Positions 46,912 through 57,907 of a stretch of DNA of 64,000 bases are shown here, piece by piece; position 1 is the stretch's first letter, and the number at the start of each line of letters is the position of its first letter. A model generated the notes under the pieces. It saw only the letters and a program-made list of their open reading frames with translations. It was not told the origin of the DNA and searched no databases. Both the position numbers and the translations under genes were made by a program. Source of the DNA: Brachybacterium squillarum M-6-3 (GTDB lineage: Bacteria; Actinomycetota; Actinomycetes; Actinomycetales; Dermabacteraceae); NCBI RefSeq assembly GCF_000225825.1, contig NZ_AGBX01000008.1:62001-126000 (forward strand). The letters run 5' to 3'.

Positions 46912-46940
46912 TTGTTTCGTGTGGCTTCGCGGGGTAGTGT
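46912..46940 (+). promoter_or_regulatory. fruRKA promoter
   Basis: TTGTTT (46912-46917), a 17-base spacer, and TAGTGT (46935-46940). TGTTGTTTCGTGTGG around the -35 is a direct-repeat-like stretch that could bind the DeoR-type regulator; no firm operator can be named. The rest of the gap from 46768 shows no gene. Confidence 0.55.
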
Positions 46941-47009
46941 GTGGCTATCGGAGGCGACGGGGGACGCACGTCCCGCCTCCGGCCCCCCGATGGCGAGGAA
47001 GGTGACGAC

Positions 47010-47771
47010 ATGTACGCCCCCCAGCGGCACCGACAGATCCTCGATGCCCTCGAGCACGACGGCCGCGTGGCCGTCTCCGACCTCGCCGAGCAGTTCGGCG
47101 TCGCCACCGAGACCATCCGCCGCGACCTCGACGAGCTGGACCGGCGCGGTCTGCTGCTGCGCGTGCACGGCGGGGCCGTCGCCCGCCGCACCACCGTGCT
47201 GGAGCCGGACCTCGACGCCCGCCGCAGCACCAACACCGCGATCAAGGACCGCATCGCCGCGGCCGCCGCGGAGCTGCTGCCCACCGATCCGGCCGCCGCC
47301 GTGCAGCTGGACGCCGGCACCACCACCCTCGCCCTGGTCCCCCATCTGCGGGGACGCACGGGATCGGTCGTCACCCACGCCCTCGACGTGGCGCAGGCGG
47401 CCCTCGCCCTGGACGGCCCGGCCGTCCACCTCCTGCCCGGGCGGCTGCGCCCCGGCACCGGCGCCGCGGTGGGCGCGGCGACCGTGGAGGCGATCCACCG
47501 CCTGCGCCCCGAGCTGGCCGTGCTGGCCTGCAACGGCTTCGACGCCGAGGCGCTGTACACCCCCGACCCCTCCGAAGGTGCCGTCAAGAGCGCCATCGTG
47601 CAGCGGGCCGCGCGTCGGGTCCTCGTGGCAGACTCGTCGAAGGCCTCGACCACTCATCTCGTCGCGGTCGCGGCGATGTCCGACATCGACACGCTCGTCA
47701 CGGACGACGGGCTGCCGCCCTCAATGCGTTCCGCCCTCGCGGACGCGGGAATCGACGTGGTGCTCGCATGA
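47010..47771 (+). CDS. fruR: DeoR-family regulator of the fructose operon
   Basis: A 253-residue repressor. The N-terminal winged helix (VAVSDLAEQFGVATETIRRDLDEL) and RGLLLRVHGGA are DeoR signatures; the C-terminal sugar-phosphate-binding domain has QLDAGTTTLALV and ACNGFDAEALYT. It overlaps fruK (ATGA), so it likely represses its own operon and responds to fructose-1-phosphate or a similar signal. Confidence 0.92.
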   Translation: MYAPQRHRQILDALEHDGRVAVSDLAEQFGVATETIRRDLDELDRRGLLLRVHGGAVARRTTVLEPDLDARRSTNTAIKDRIAAAAAELLPTDPAAAVQLDAGTTTLALVPHLRGRTGSVVTHALDVAQAALALDGPAVHLLPGRLRPGTGAAVGAATVEAIHRLRPELAVLACNGFDAEALYTPDPSEGAVKSAIVQRAARRVLVADSSKASTTHLVAVAAMSDIDTLVTDDGLPPSMRSALADAGIDVVLA

Positions 47772-48733
47772 TCCTCACCCTCACCGCCAATCCCTCCCTG
47801 GACCGGACGATCGACCTGCAGGCCCCCCTGCAGGTGGGCGGGGTCCACCGCATCGGCGCCGACCGCACCCAGGTGGGTGGCAAGGGCGTCAATGTCGCCC
47901 TCGGGCTCGCCCGCGCCGGGGTGGACACCCTGGCCCTGGTCCCGGTCGGCGCCCACGACCCGTACCTGCAGCTGCTGGACGAGGCGGGGCTCCCCCACCG
48001 CGCCAGCGAGGTCGCCGGGGCCGTGCGCACGAACCTCACGGTGCTCTCGGCCCCGAACGTCACCACCAAGATCAACGAGCCCGGCTCCCCGGTGACCGCC
48101 CAGGAGGTCGCCGCCGTGGAGGCGGCCCTGCTGGACGCCGCGGGAGAGGGCGACGCCGTGATGCTCTCCGGCTCGCTGGCGCCGGGCTTCCCCGTCGACT
48201 GGTACGCGCGGATGGTGCGCCTGCTGCACGAGCGCGGCCTCTGGGCGGGCGTGGACACCTCCGACGCCCCGCTGACCGCGCTCGCCGCCGCCTGGGCGGA
48301 GGACCCGGCCTGCGCCCCGGACCTGCTGAAGCCCAACGCCGAGGAGCTCGGCCAGCTCACCGGCCAGGACGGCCTCGCCCTGGAGTCGTCCGCCGAGCAG
48401 GGCGAGCTCGGGCCGGTCCGCGAGGCCGCCCTGACTCTGCAGGCCCAGGGCGTCGGCGCCGTGCTGGTCACGCTCGGCGGGGCGGGCGCGGTGCTCGCCA
48501 CCGCCGACGGCTGCTGGTACTCCCCCACCGTCCGCGGCCCGGTGGTCTCCACGGTCGGCGCCGGGGACTCCGCGACCGCGGGCTTCCTGATCGCCCGCGA
48601 GAGCGGCCAGGACGAGGCCGGGCAGCTCGCCCGCGCCGTCGCCTACGGCACCGCCGCGGTGGGCCTGCCCGGCACCACCATCCCCCGACCCGAGCAGGCC
48701 CGGGTGCATCCCGAGTCCGTCCGTCCGCTCTGA
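47768..48733 (+). CDS. fruK: 1-Phosphofructokinase
   Basis: PfkB-family kinase that turns fructose-1-P, the product of FruA, into fructose-1,6-bisphosphate. The 321-residue protein has LTANPSLDRTIDL, QVGGKGVNVALGLARAG, LKPNAEEL and the ATP/anion-hole motif VGAGDSATAGFL. Coupled to fruR by a four-base overlap. Confidence 0.95.
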   Translation: MILTLTANPSLDRTIDLQAPLQVGGVHRIGADRTQVGGKGVNVALGLARAGVDTLALVPVGAHDPYLQLLDEAGLPHRASEVAGAVRTNLTVLSAPNVTTKINEPGSPVTAQEVAAVEAALLDAAGEGDAVMLSGSLAPGFPVDWYARMVRLLHERGLWAGVDTSDAPLTALAAAWAEDPACAPDLLKPNAEELGQLTGQDGLALESSAEQGELGPVREAALTLQAQGVGAVLVTLGGAGAVLATADGCWYSPTVRGPVVSTVGAGDSATAGFLIARESGQDEAGQLARAVAYGTAAVGLPGTTIPRPEQARVHPESVRPL

Positions 48734-48827
48734 ATCCCCCGACGCCGAATCCCCCGATCCCCGGCACCGTCCCCGGTGTCGTCCCACCCCGCCCGGTCCC
48801 CCCGGGCACCCCAGTGAAGGAGCTGGC

Positions 48828-50876
48828 ATGTCCGCACTCATCACCGCCGACCTCGTCCGCCTGGACGTCGCGCCGGCCGGCGACAAGTTCGCCGTGATCG
48901 GCCAGATGGCCGACCTCATCGCCTCCACCGGGCGCGCCGAGCGCGACGGCCTCGAGGCGGGCCTGGTGGCCCGCGAGGAGTCCTTCGCCACCGGCATGCC
49001 CGGCGGCTTCGCGATCCCCCATTGCCGCACCGAGGCCGTGCACGAGGCCGGGCTCGGTCTGCTGCGCCTCAGCGAGCCGGTGGACTTCGGCTCCGCCGAC
49101 GGCCCGGCGGACCTGGTCATCGGGATCTCCGCCCCCGCGGGCACCGACGACCAGCACCTGAAGCTGCTGGCCCAGCTCTCCCGTGCCCTGATCCGCCCCG
49201 AGTTCCTGGCGGCCCTGCGCGCCGCGGAGACCCAGGAGGAGGCGGCGCGCCTGGTGATGGAGGTGCTGGACCCGGTCGAGATCGGGCTCGCCCCGGATGC
49301 AGGCTCCGAGGACGGCGCCGACTCCACCGTCGATTCCGCGGCCGTCGCCCCCGTGGCCGCCGAGGAGGGGGAGCCGGTGCTGCTGGCCATCACCTCCTGC
49401 CCCACCGGGATCGCCCACACCTACATGGCCGCCGAGTCGCTCGAGAACGCGGCGAAGGACAAGGGCGTGGAGCTGCACGTGGAGACCCAGGGCTCCGGCG
49501 GCATCACCCCCTTCACCGAGGAGCAGATCGCACGCGCCACCGCCCTGATCGTCGCGGCGGACGTGAACATCTCCGGCCGTGAGCGCTTCGCCGGCAAACC
49601 GATCGTGGAGCACCCGGTGAAGCGGGCCATCTCCCACGGCCCGCAGATGATCGACGAGGCCGTGGCGGCCTCCTCCGATCCCTCGGCGCGGCGCGTGCCC
49701 TCGGGCGGCGCGGCGAAGCAGGAGGGCGATTCCTCCTCGGAGGCGAAGCAGTCCTGGCCCAAGCGGATCCAGGCCGCCGTGATGACCGGCGTCTCCTACA
49801 TGATCCCCTTCGTCGCCGCGGGCGGCCTCATGCTGGCCATCGGCTTCCTGCTGGCGGGCTTCGACGTGGCCTTCGTGGCGCAGGACGTCGCCACCACCTA
49901 CTCGCTGGGCAACCTGCCCGGCCAGCTCGAGTACGAGGGCGCCGCGGGCACCATGCTCACGGAGCGCTCCGGGCTGCTGCTGTACCTCGGCTCGGTCATG
50001 TTCACCGTCGGCAACCTGGGCATGGGCTTCCTGGTGGCCGCCCTGTCCGGCTACATCGCCTACGGCCTGGCCGGACGCCCCGGCATCGCCCCCGGTTTCA
50101 TCGGCGGCGCCGTCTCCGTGCTGGTGGGCGCCGGCTTCCTCGGCGGCCTGGTCACCGGTCTGCTGGCGGGCCTGATCGCCCTGTGGCTGACCACCTTCAA
50201 CCCGCCGCGCTGGCTGGCCGGCCTGATGCCGGTGGTGATCATCCCGCTGGTCACCTCCACCGTGGTGGGCGGCGCGATGCTGCTGTTCCTGGGCCGCCCC
50301 CTGGCCTGGCTGATGACCACCCTGCAGGACGGCCTGACCGGCATGAGCGGCAGCTCCGCGATCCTGCTGGGCGTGATCCTGGGTCTGATGATGTGCTTCG
50401 ACCTCGGCGGCCCCGTGAACAAGGCGGCCTACCTCTTCGCGACCGCCGGGCTCTCCCAGGGCACCGAGGCGTCCTTCCAGATCATGGCGACCGTGATGGC
50501 GGCCGGCATGGTGCCGCCGCTGGCGATGGCCCTGTCGACCGCGGTGGCCCGCAGGCTCTACTCCCCGGTGGAGCGCGAGAACGGCGCGACCGCCTGGCTG
50601 CTGGGCGCGGCCTTCATCTCCGAGGGCGCGATCCCCTTCGCCGCCGGCGACCCGCTGCGCGTGATCCCCTCGATGATGGCCGGCGGTGCCGTCACCGGCG
50701 CGCTGACGATGGCCTTCTCGGTGGGCTCGCAGGCGCCGCACGGCGGTATCTTCGTGTTCTTCGCGATCAGCCCGGTCTGGGGCTTCATCCTCGCGATCGT
50801 GGTCGGCACGCTGATCTCGGCCACGCTGGTCACCCTGCTGAAGGCCCAGCACCGGCGGTCCCTGGCCGCCGCCTGA
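48828..50876 (+). CDS. fruA: PTS fructose transporter, fused EIIA-EIIB-EIIC
   Basis: Takes up fructose and phosphorylates it at C1. The 682-residue protein has EIIA with the phosphorylated H65 (AIPHCR), EIIB with the phosphorylated C191 (TSCPTGIAHTYMAAE), and a membrane EIIC domain from about 310 with GVSYMIPFVAAGG, DLGGPVNKAAY and SEGAIPFAAGDPLRV. Ribosome site GAAGGAG. EI and HPr are not in the window. Confidence 0.96.
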   Translation: MSALITADLVRLDVAPAGDKFAVIGQMADLIASTGRAERDGLEAGLVAREESFATGMPGGFAIPHCRTEAVHEAGLGLLRLSEPVDFGSADGPADLVIGISAPAGTDDQHLKLLAQLSRALIRPEFLAALRAAETQEEAARLVMEVLDPVEIGLAPDAGSEDGADSTVDSAAVAPVAAEEGEPVLLAITSCPTGIAHTYMAAESLENAAKDKGVELHVETQGSGGITPFTEEQIARATALIVAADVNISGRERFAGKPIVEHPVKRAISHGPQMIDEAVAASSDPSARRVPSGGAAKQEGDSSSEAKQSWPKRIQAAVMTGVSYMIPFVAAGGLMLAIGFLLAGFDVAFVAQDVATTYSLGNLPGQLEYEGAAGTMLTERSGLLLYLGSVMFTVGNLGMGFLVAALSGYIAYGLAGRPGIAPGFIGGAVSVLVGAGFLGGLVTGLLAGLIALWLTTFNPPRWLAGLMPVVIIPLVTSTVVGGAMLLFLGRPLAWLMTTLQDGLTGMSGSSAILLGVILGLMMCFDLGGPVNKAAYLFATAGLSQGTEASFQIMATVMAAGMVPPLAMALSTAVARRLYSPVERENGATAWLLGAAFISEGAIPFAAGDPLRVIPSMMAGGAVTGALTMAFSVGSQAPHGGIFVFFAISPVWGFILAIVVGTLISATLVTLLKAQHRRSLAAA

Positions 50877-50889
50877 TCCGCCCGCATCC

Positions 50890-50931
50890 CTCCGGGGCCG
50901 TGACGTCCGTTCGGACGGCGCGGCCCCGGAG
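50890..50931 (+). terminator. Hairpin after fruA
   Basis: CTCCGGGGCCG (50890-50900) pairs with CGGCCCCGGAG (50921-50931), with an inner stem around GTCCGTTCGGAC. Confidence 0.7.
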
Positions 50932-50949
50932 CCGTCCCCGGGAGCCCCG

Positions 50950-51606
50950 ATGTCCTCTGCCGCCTTCCGCCCCCGCCGTCCCTCCCCGCTGGCCGGCGCC
51001 AAGCCCCGCCGCGACGACCTGGCGCGCTTCGCGAGCGACGATCCCGACGCCATCGACGATGTCCTCCCCCGCGAGGGCCTGCCGCTGCGCCTGCTCATCG
51101 TCGGCATCAACCCGGGGCTGTGGACCGCCGCCGTCAACGCGCCCTTCGCCCGGCCCGGCAACCGCTTCTGGCCCTCGCTGCACCGTGCCGGGCTCACCGG
51201 GCGGGCCGTGGATGCCGCCCGGGGACTCGAGGACTCCGACGCCAGCGACCTCGTCGAGCGCGGCATCGGGGTGACGAACCTGGTGGGCCGTGCCACCGCC
51301 CGCGCGGACGAGCTGAGCCGGGCCGAGCTGCAGGCGGGCGGTCGCGGCCTGGTCGAGCGGGTGCCCGCGCTCGCTCCCCGGGTGGTCGCGATCGCCGGGA
51401 TCACCGCCTTCCGCAGCGCCTTCACGCTGCCCGCGGCGCGCCTCGGACGCCAGGACCCGGAGACCGTGCCGGGGTGGCCGACGGGGACCGCCCTGTGGGT
51501 GGTGCCGCAGCCCAGCGGCCTGAACGCCCACGCCACCGTCGCCACCCTCGCGGAGGATTGGCGGGAGGTCGCCGCGGAGGCCGGGATCCCGACCCCGGCG
51601 GCGTGA
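50950..51606 (+). CDS. mug: G/U mismatch-specific DNA glycosylase
   Basis: Removes uracil or ethenocytosine opposite guanine. The 218-residue protein has the family motif GINPGLWTAAVNAPFARPGNRFWPSLHRAGL-like region (activating asparagine in GINPG), GIGVTNLVGRATA and the intercalation-loop motif PQPSGLNAHA. The first 35 residues are a basic extension beyond the usual core. Confidence 0.9.
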   Translation: MSSAAFRPRRPSPLAGAKPRRDDLARFASDDPDAIDDVLPREGLPLRLLIVGINPGLWTAAVNAPFARPGNRFWPSLHRAGLTGRAVDAARGLEDSDASDLVERGIGVTNLVGRATARADELSRAELQAGGRGLVERVPALAPRVVAIAGITAFRSAFTLPAARLGRQDPETVPGWPTGTALWVVPQPSGLNAHATVATLAEDWREVAAEAGIPTPAA

Positions 51607-51656
51607 GCCTGCTCGCGCCCCCTTCCCGGACTCTTCGGGCCCGCGGGGCCGCACGC

Positions 51657-51662
51657 TAGACT
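51657..51662 (+). promoter_or_regulatory. -10 box of the riboswitch-TerC transcript
   Basis: TAGACT lies about ten bases before the first paired region of the leader. Confidence 0.45.
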
Positions 51663-51671
51663 GCTCGGCGG

Positions 51672-51809
51672 CAGCGGGGGAGTATCCGTCGCTCTGCGCA
51701 CGTCATCACGGGGACCGCCGATGGTCCCCCGGGCGCAGAGGCCTCAGCACCATCGGGACCGGTGGGCGAGGTGGAGAGACCCGGGTCCACTCCTCGACCC
51801 CGGAAAGAG
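51672..51809 (+). ncRNA. yybP-ykoY (manganese) riboswitch leader
   Basis: The leader holds GGGGGAGTATCC (51676-51687), the CGTCATCACG internal loop (51701-51710) and GAGAGACCC (51774-51782), in the order of the yybP-ykoY class. CTCTGCGC (51692-51699) pairs perfectly with GCGCAGAG (51733-51740), capped by GGGACC/GGTCCC, and CACC/GGTG forms a second arm. A CCGGGTC/GACCCCGG hairpin next to the GGAAAGAG ribosome site could be the switch. This class senses Mn2+ and often precedes TerC/Alx-family genes. Confidence 0.78.
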
Positions 51810-51814
51810 CTCCC

Positions 51815-53182
51815 GTGACAGTCTCCCCCCTGGTCTGGATCATCACGATCATCGCCATCGTCGGCCTGCTGGTCTTCGACTACGTCTTCCATGTGCGCAA
51901 GGCGCACATCCCCACCCTGCGCGAGGCCGCCGTCTGGTCCTCGATCTACGTGGGCATCGCGCTGCTGTTCGGCATCGTCGTCATCCTGCTCGGCGGCGGC
52001 CACGCCGGCGTGGAGTACTACTCCGGCTGGATCACCGAGAAGGCCCTCTCGGTCGACAACCTCTTCGTGTTCCTCGTGATCATGGCGTCCTTCAAGGTGC
52101 CGCGCGAGGACCAGCAGAAGGTGCTGCTGTTCGGTATCACCTTCGCGATCATCTCCCGCACCGCCCTGATCCTGGTGGGTGCCGCCGCGATCGAGCACTT
52201 CGCCTGGGCCTTCTACTTCTTCGGCGCGATCCTCCTGTTCACCGCGGTCAACATGCTGCGCGGCGAGCTCAAGGACGAGTCCGGGGAGGAGGAGGAGAAG
52301 GACAACATCGTCGTCCGCATCGTCAAGCGGATCTTCCCGACCAGCGGCGAGTACGACGGCGACAGGTTCTTCACGGTCGTCGACGGGCGGCGGATGCTCA
52401 CCCCGATGCTGCTGGTGATGATCGCGATCGGCGGCACCGACGTGCTGTTCGCGCTCGACTCGGTGCCCGCCATCTTCGGCCTCACCCAGTCGACCTACAT
52501 CGTGTTCACGGCCACCGTGTTCTCGCTGCTGGGTCTGCGTCAGCTCTACTTCCTCATCGACGGCCTGCTGGACCGCCTGGTCTACCTCTCCTGGGGCCTG
52601 TCGATCATCCTGGCCTTCATCGGCGTGAAGCTGGTGCTGCACGCCCTGCACGAGAACGAGCTGGGCATCATCAACGGCGGCCAGCCGGTGCCGGTCCCCG
52701 AGGTCTCGACCCCGGTGTCGCTGGCCGTCATCGTCGGCGTCCTCACCATCACCGTGATCGCCTCCCTGTTCTCCAAGCGCGGCAAGGCGCAGGCGGCCGT
52801 CTCCGACGCCCGCTGGGAGGCCGAGCACTACATCGAGATGAGCTACCAGGCCTTCGAGGCCCGGCGCGACGCCATCTACCAGCGCATGATCGAGCACGAG
52901 CAGATCATCGAGAACCTCCCCTCGACGTTCCAGAATCACGTGGACGACGAGCGCGGCCTGCGCGAGCTGCTGGCCGACGCCCACGCCATCCATGAGGTGC
53001 GCCTGGCCCACAACGAGCGCGGCGAGCGCTCGGACGAGCAGCCCGAGGGTCTGCGCGTGGTGCGCGAGGACGGCACCGTCTCCGTGGACGGCAGCAACAA
53101 GCTGGTGCTGATCGGCCAGGAGGACCAGGCCGAGGGCGGCATCACCACCCAGGAGTCGCGGGTGGCCAAGCCCGGCCGCTGA
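51815..53182 (+). CDS. TerC/Alx-family membrane protein, probable manganese exporter
   Basis: A 455-residue protein with about nine helices. The TerC core shows EKALSVDNLFVFLVIMASF and GGTDVLFALDSVPAIFGLTQ, each with the conserved membrane Asp. An extra cytoplasmic C-terminal region of about 110 residues (RWEAEHYIEMSYQAFEARRD) is present. The riboswitch-like leader suggests manganese control; tellurite resistance is not implied. Start is GTG. Confidence 0.93.
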   Translation: MTVSPLVWIITIIAIVGLLVFDYVFHVRKAHIPTLREAAVWSSIYVGIALLFGIVVILLGGGHAGVEYYSGWITEKALSVDNLFVFLVIMASFKVPREDQQKVLLFGITFAIISRTALILVGAAAIEHFAWAFYFFGAILLFTAVNMLRGELKDESGEEEEKDNIVVRIVKRIFPTSGEYDGDRFFTVVDGRRMLTPMLLVMIAIGGTDVLFALDSVPAIFGLTQSTYIVFTATVFSLLGLRQLYFLIDGLLDRLVYLSWGLSIILAFIGVKLVLHALHENELGIINGGQPVPVPEVSTPVSLAVIVGVLTITVIASLFSKRGKAQAAVSDARWEAEHYIEMSYQAFEARRDAIYQRMIEHEQIIENLPSTFQNHVDDERGLRELLADAHAIHEVRLAHNERGERSDEQPEGLRVVREDGTVSVDGSNKLVLIGQEDQAEGGITTQESRVAKPGR

Positions 53183-53194
53183 CCCCCGCGTCCC

Positions 53195-53226
53195 GGACCC
53201 CCCTCGAGCCTGCTCGGGGGGCGTCC
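53195..53226. terminator. Hairpin between TerC and YhhN genes
   Basis: GGAC, one mismatch, then a CCCC(T)CGAG stem (53195-53208) pairs with 53213-53226. It lies between convergent genes. Confidence 0.65.
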
Positions 53227-53252
53227 GTGCATCCGGGCCCGTGGAGGCGGGC

Positions 53253-53921
53253 TCAGTCGGGAGGATCCTCCGCCCGGATCACCGCCGCGACCAGCAGTGC
53301 CTGCGCGGCCAGGTAGGTGGCCATGAACGCCACGTCCTGCCCGGGCCGGTCGAGCACCCCGAACACGCGCAGCGCGATCAGCGCATCGGAGACCAGGAAG
53401 CTCGCCCCGCCGATGGTGCCGAGAGGCCCGAGCCCGGTGGCGAGCGCGGCCATCGCGGCCAGCAGCCCCGCGTAGAGAACGACCGCGGGCAGCAGCGGCC
53501 CGGCACCGGGGGCGCACAGCGCCACCACCGCGACGGCCAGCAGCACGTAGGGGGCGGCTCCCCAGGGCCGGGCGAGCACCGAGCGGAGCCGCCAGGGACG
53601 GAAGGCGGCGAGGTAGGCGATCTGGGCGAGGGCGAAGCTGCCGAGCATCGCGCCGAGCTGGGCCGCGCTGTCCTGCGGGAGGTAACGGGGGACGGTGTCC
53701 CCGAGCCAGGAGCAGCCCAGCGCCGCGAGCGTCCAGCGCACCACCGGGGTCCGCGGCCGCTCGGTCGCCCGCAGCAGCACCCCGGCCAGGGCCGGCATCA
53801 GCGTCATCTGACTGAGGTCCGCCACCCGCTCCGCGCCGACGGCCTGCGCCCCCAGGTGCACGGCCGCCAGGGTCCCGCTGATCGCGATCGGGACGGCGAG
53901 CCGATGACGGAGCACGGTCAT
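53253..53921 (-). CDS. YhhN (lysoplasmalogenase-like) membrane protein
   Basis: A 222-residue protein of about eight hydrophobic helices with the YhhN signature features LGCSWLGDTVPR and GGASFLVSDALIAL, where acidic residues lie within the membrane region. Family members include the vinyl-ether-lipid hydrolase TMEM86. Substrate in bacteria uncertain. Between 53922 and 54126 no gene was seen. Confidence 0.85.
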   Translation of the reverse strand: MTVLRHRLAVPIAISGTLAAVHLGAQAVGAERVADLSQMTLMPALAGVLLRATERPRTPVVRWTLAALGCSWLGDTVPRYLPQDSAAQLGAMLGSFALAQIAYLAAFRPWRLRSVLARPWGAAPYVLLAVAVVALCAPGAGPLLPAVVLYAGLLAAMAALATGLGPLGTIGGASFLVSDALIALRVFGVLDRPGQDVAFMATYLAAQALLVAAVIRAEDPPD

Positions 53922-54126
53922 GGCCTCAGCCCCGCCGGACTACGTCGCACTCGTTCACCACGGCAAGGCTGCGGCTTCGCATGGGTTCCTCCTGGTCGGG
54001 GGCCTGTGCTGTCATCCTGGCAGATCGACCACGGCCACCAGCGTGTTTCCACCATCTCCGTGTACCCAGGTCAGCGCTCTTGCCACAGCATGCCGCGGCC
54101 GACGACGCCCCCCACCGAGCAGTGCC

Positions 54127-54579
54127 TCAGCCGATCACGGCGCTCATCGTCAAGAGAGGCATCGCCAGGACCAGCAGGCCCACGCGCGCGAGATGCAGCC
54201 GGTCCCAGCGCCGCTGCTGATCCGCCCAGTCCGCGGGGTGTTCCTCCGCGGTCCAGGTGCGTGCCCTTCGGTTGATCGGGACCAGCAGGAGGACGGATAG
54301 CACGCAGCTCAGGACGAGAAACACCGCCGCCACCAGGGAGGCCCCGGTCGCGCTGGCCCCGTCGACGATCACCGTGGCGACCAGGACCAGTATCAGGGAG
54401 GCGATGTACCAGAACGGCATCGCGCGGCCGAGTATGCGGGCACCGTGCGCACGGCCGGCGATCGACGCCTCGAAGGGCAACGCCCGGAGGATCGGGTTGA
54501 CGACGACCGCGACGGCGAGCTCGACGCCCACCAGGATGCCGGTCACCGTGAGGGCAAGGGAGAGAAGAAGGGCAACCAT
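54127..54579 (-). CDS. DUF1772 membrane protein
   Basis: A 150-residue four-helix protein with the DUF1772 pattern: an N-terminal helix with VGVELAVAVVVNPILRAL, then RRWDRLHLARVGLLVLAM near the end. Function unknown. AGGAG precedes the ATG. It shares a short regulatory region with the divergent TetR gene, which is likely its repressor. Confidence 0.85.
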   Translation of the reverse strand: MVALLLSLALTVTGILVGVELAVAVVVNPILRALPFEASIAGRAHGARILGRAMPFWYIASLILVLVATVIVDGASATGASLVAAVFLVLSCVLSVLLLVPINRRARTWTAEEHPADWADQQRRWDRLHLARVGLLVLAMPLLTMSAVIG

Positions 54580-54591
54580 GACGTCTCCTAT

Positions 54592-54623
54592 CTAGCACTG
54601 CTAGGTCAGTTAGCGCCGCTAGA
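54592..54623. promoter_or_regulatory. Two TetR-type operators in a divergent promoter
   Basis: CTAGCACTGCTAG (54592-54604) and TTAGCGCCGCTAGA (54610-54623) are palindromes of the form TAGC-N3-GCTA, with centres 18 bases apart. They cover the promoter region of both the DUF1772 gene and the tetR gene; TAGACT (54620-54625) is a -10 for tetR. Confidence 0.75.
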
Positions 54624-54672
54624 CTATGGAGTGATCCCGGGAAGCACAACAAGAAAGGACGGACACGGGCGG

Positions 54673-55221
54673 ATGGCACGGACCACAGACCCCGCGGACC
54701 GACGACGACGGATCCTCGACGCGGCACGAGCGCGGGCGGACGCCGAGGGCTGGGACGCTGTGACCACCCGGCACCTCGCCGGCGCCATCGGCTTCACACA
54801 ACCCGTCCTCTACGGGCACTTCCCCCGCGGCAAGGCCGAGATCATCCACGCGGTCGCCCTGGAGGGCTTCACCGACCTCGCGCGAGACTGCCGAGCCGCC
54901 ATGGCGTCCTCCCCTGACCGGCCCCTGGAGGCGGTGGCCGAGGCCTACCTCGACTTCGGCGGCCGGCACCCCGCGGTCTACGAGGCGATGTTCCACCAGC
55001 CCATCGACGCGCGCTTCGCCCAGGACGACGTCGAAACCCCCCTGCGGGATGCCTTCGACGTCCTCGCCCAGGCACTCGGGGACACCGGGGACGGCACCGA
55101 GACCGAGGTCCTCTGGAGCACTCTGCACGGATTAGGCCTCCTCGAACGCGCAGGGAGGATGCGCCCCGATCACCGGGCGCACCGGATCGCGGAGATCAGG
55201 CGACGATTCGGCCCCCATTGA
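54673..55221 (+). CDS. TetR-family regulator
   Basis: A 182-residue repressor. The helix-turn-helix is at about 25-48 (VTTRHLAGAIGFTQPVLYGHF); the C-terminal part resembles the WHG-type ligand domain (HPAVYEAMFHQPID, VLWSTLHGLGLLERAGRM). Likely controls itself and the divergent DUF1772 gene through the paired operators. Ligand unknown. The ribosome site is weak. Confidence 0.9.
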   Translation: MARTTDPADRRRRILDAARARADAEGWDAVTTRHLAGAIGFTQPVLYGHFPRGKAEIIHAVALEGFTDLARDCRAAMASSPDRPLEAVAEAYLDFGGRHPAVYEAMFHQPIDARFAQDDVETPLRDAFDVLAQALGDTGDGTETEVLWSTLHGLGLLERAGRMRPDHRAHRIAEIRRRFGPH

Positions 55222-55276
55222 AGCCTGGCCGTCGATGAGGGTGGACGTCGACAGCCCGCGGGCGCAGGATGGCGGC

Positions 55277-55759
55277 ATGACGCGCGTGCAGACCTCCCTC
55301 TGGTTCGACGGCGGCGTGGACGAGGCCGCTGCCTTCTACGTCTCCCTGCTGCCGGGGTCACGGATCCTCGGCCGCCTGCCCTACGTCCCCACCGACAACG
55401 CGCCCGGGGACGGGCCGCCCGCGGGCGAGTCCCTCACCGTGGACATCGAGCTGGCCGGCACGCGCTACACCCTGCTGAACGGCGGCCCCTACTTCACGCT
55501 CTCGGAGGCCGTCTCGATCGAGGTGGTGGTGGACTCCCAGGCCGAGGTGGACCGGCTGTGGTCGGCCATCCTGGAGAACGGCGGCGAGCCCTCGCAGTGC
55601 GGCTGGTGCCGCGACCGCTGGGGGCTGTCCTGGCAGATCGTCCCCGCCCGGCTCTACGAGCTGCTGGAGGGCCCGCACGCGGCAGCGGTGACGGCGGAGA
55701 TGCTCACCCAGGTCAAGCTCGACGTGGCCCGGCTGGAGGCCGCGGCCGGATCGGACTGA
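55277..55759 (+). CDS. VOC-family (PhnB/3-demethylubiquinone-like) protein
   Basis: A 160-residue glyoxalase-fold protein with VQTSLWFDGGVDEAAAFYVSLLPGS, AGTRYTLLNGGPYF and GWCRDRWGLSWQIVPARLYELL, the pattern of the PhnB-like VOC branch. Specific reaction unknown. The ATG follows AGGATGG. Confidence 0.9.
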   Translation: MTRVQTSLWFDGGVDEAAAFYVSLLPGSRILGRLPYVPTDNAPGDGPPAGESLTVDIELAGTRYTLLNGGPYFTLSEAVSIEVVVDSQAEVDRLWSAILENGGEPSQCGWCRDRWGLSWQIVPARLYELLEGPHAAAVTAEMLTQVKLDVARLEAAAGSD

Positions 55760-57778
<2,019 letters not shown>

Positions 57779-57845
57779 GCCGCGCTCCCCGCCCCGCGCG
57801 CGGGCATCGCCCTCCCCCACCGCCCGGGATCGCCCGGTGGTCCTC

Positions 57846-57871
57846 CGACCGCCGCGCGGCCCGGGCGGTCG
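57846..57871. terminator. Hairpin after the Rpf-like gene
   Basis: CGACCGCC (57846-57853) pairs with GGCGGTCG (57864-57871), between convergent genes. Confidence 0.5.
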
Positions 57872-57907
57872 TGCGTCAGCAGACCTGCTGGCCAGGGACC
57901 CGAAACG

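Noticed and set aside
44132-48897. Very long open frames on both strands (over 1,100 and 1,400 codons) across the BCCT and fru genes
   Set aside because: They are out of frame with well-recognised genes, read as Arg/Pro/Gly or Gly/His/Gln-rich nonsense, and arise because stop codons are rare in GC-rich DNA.
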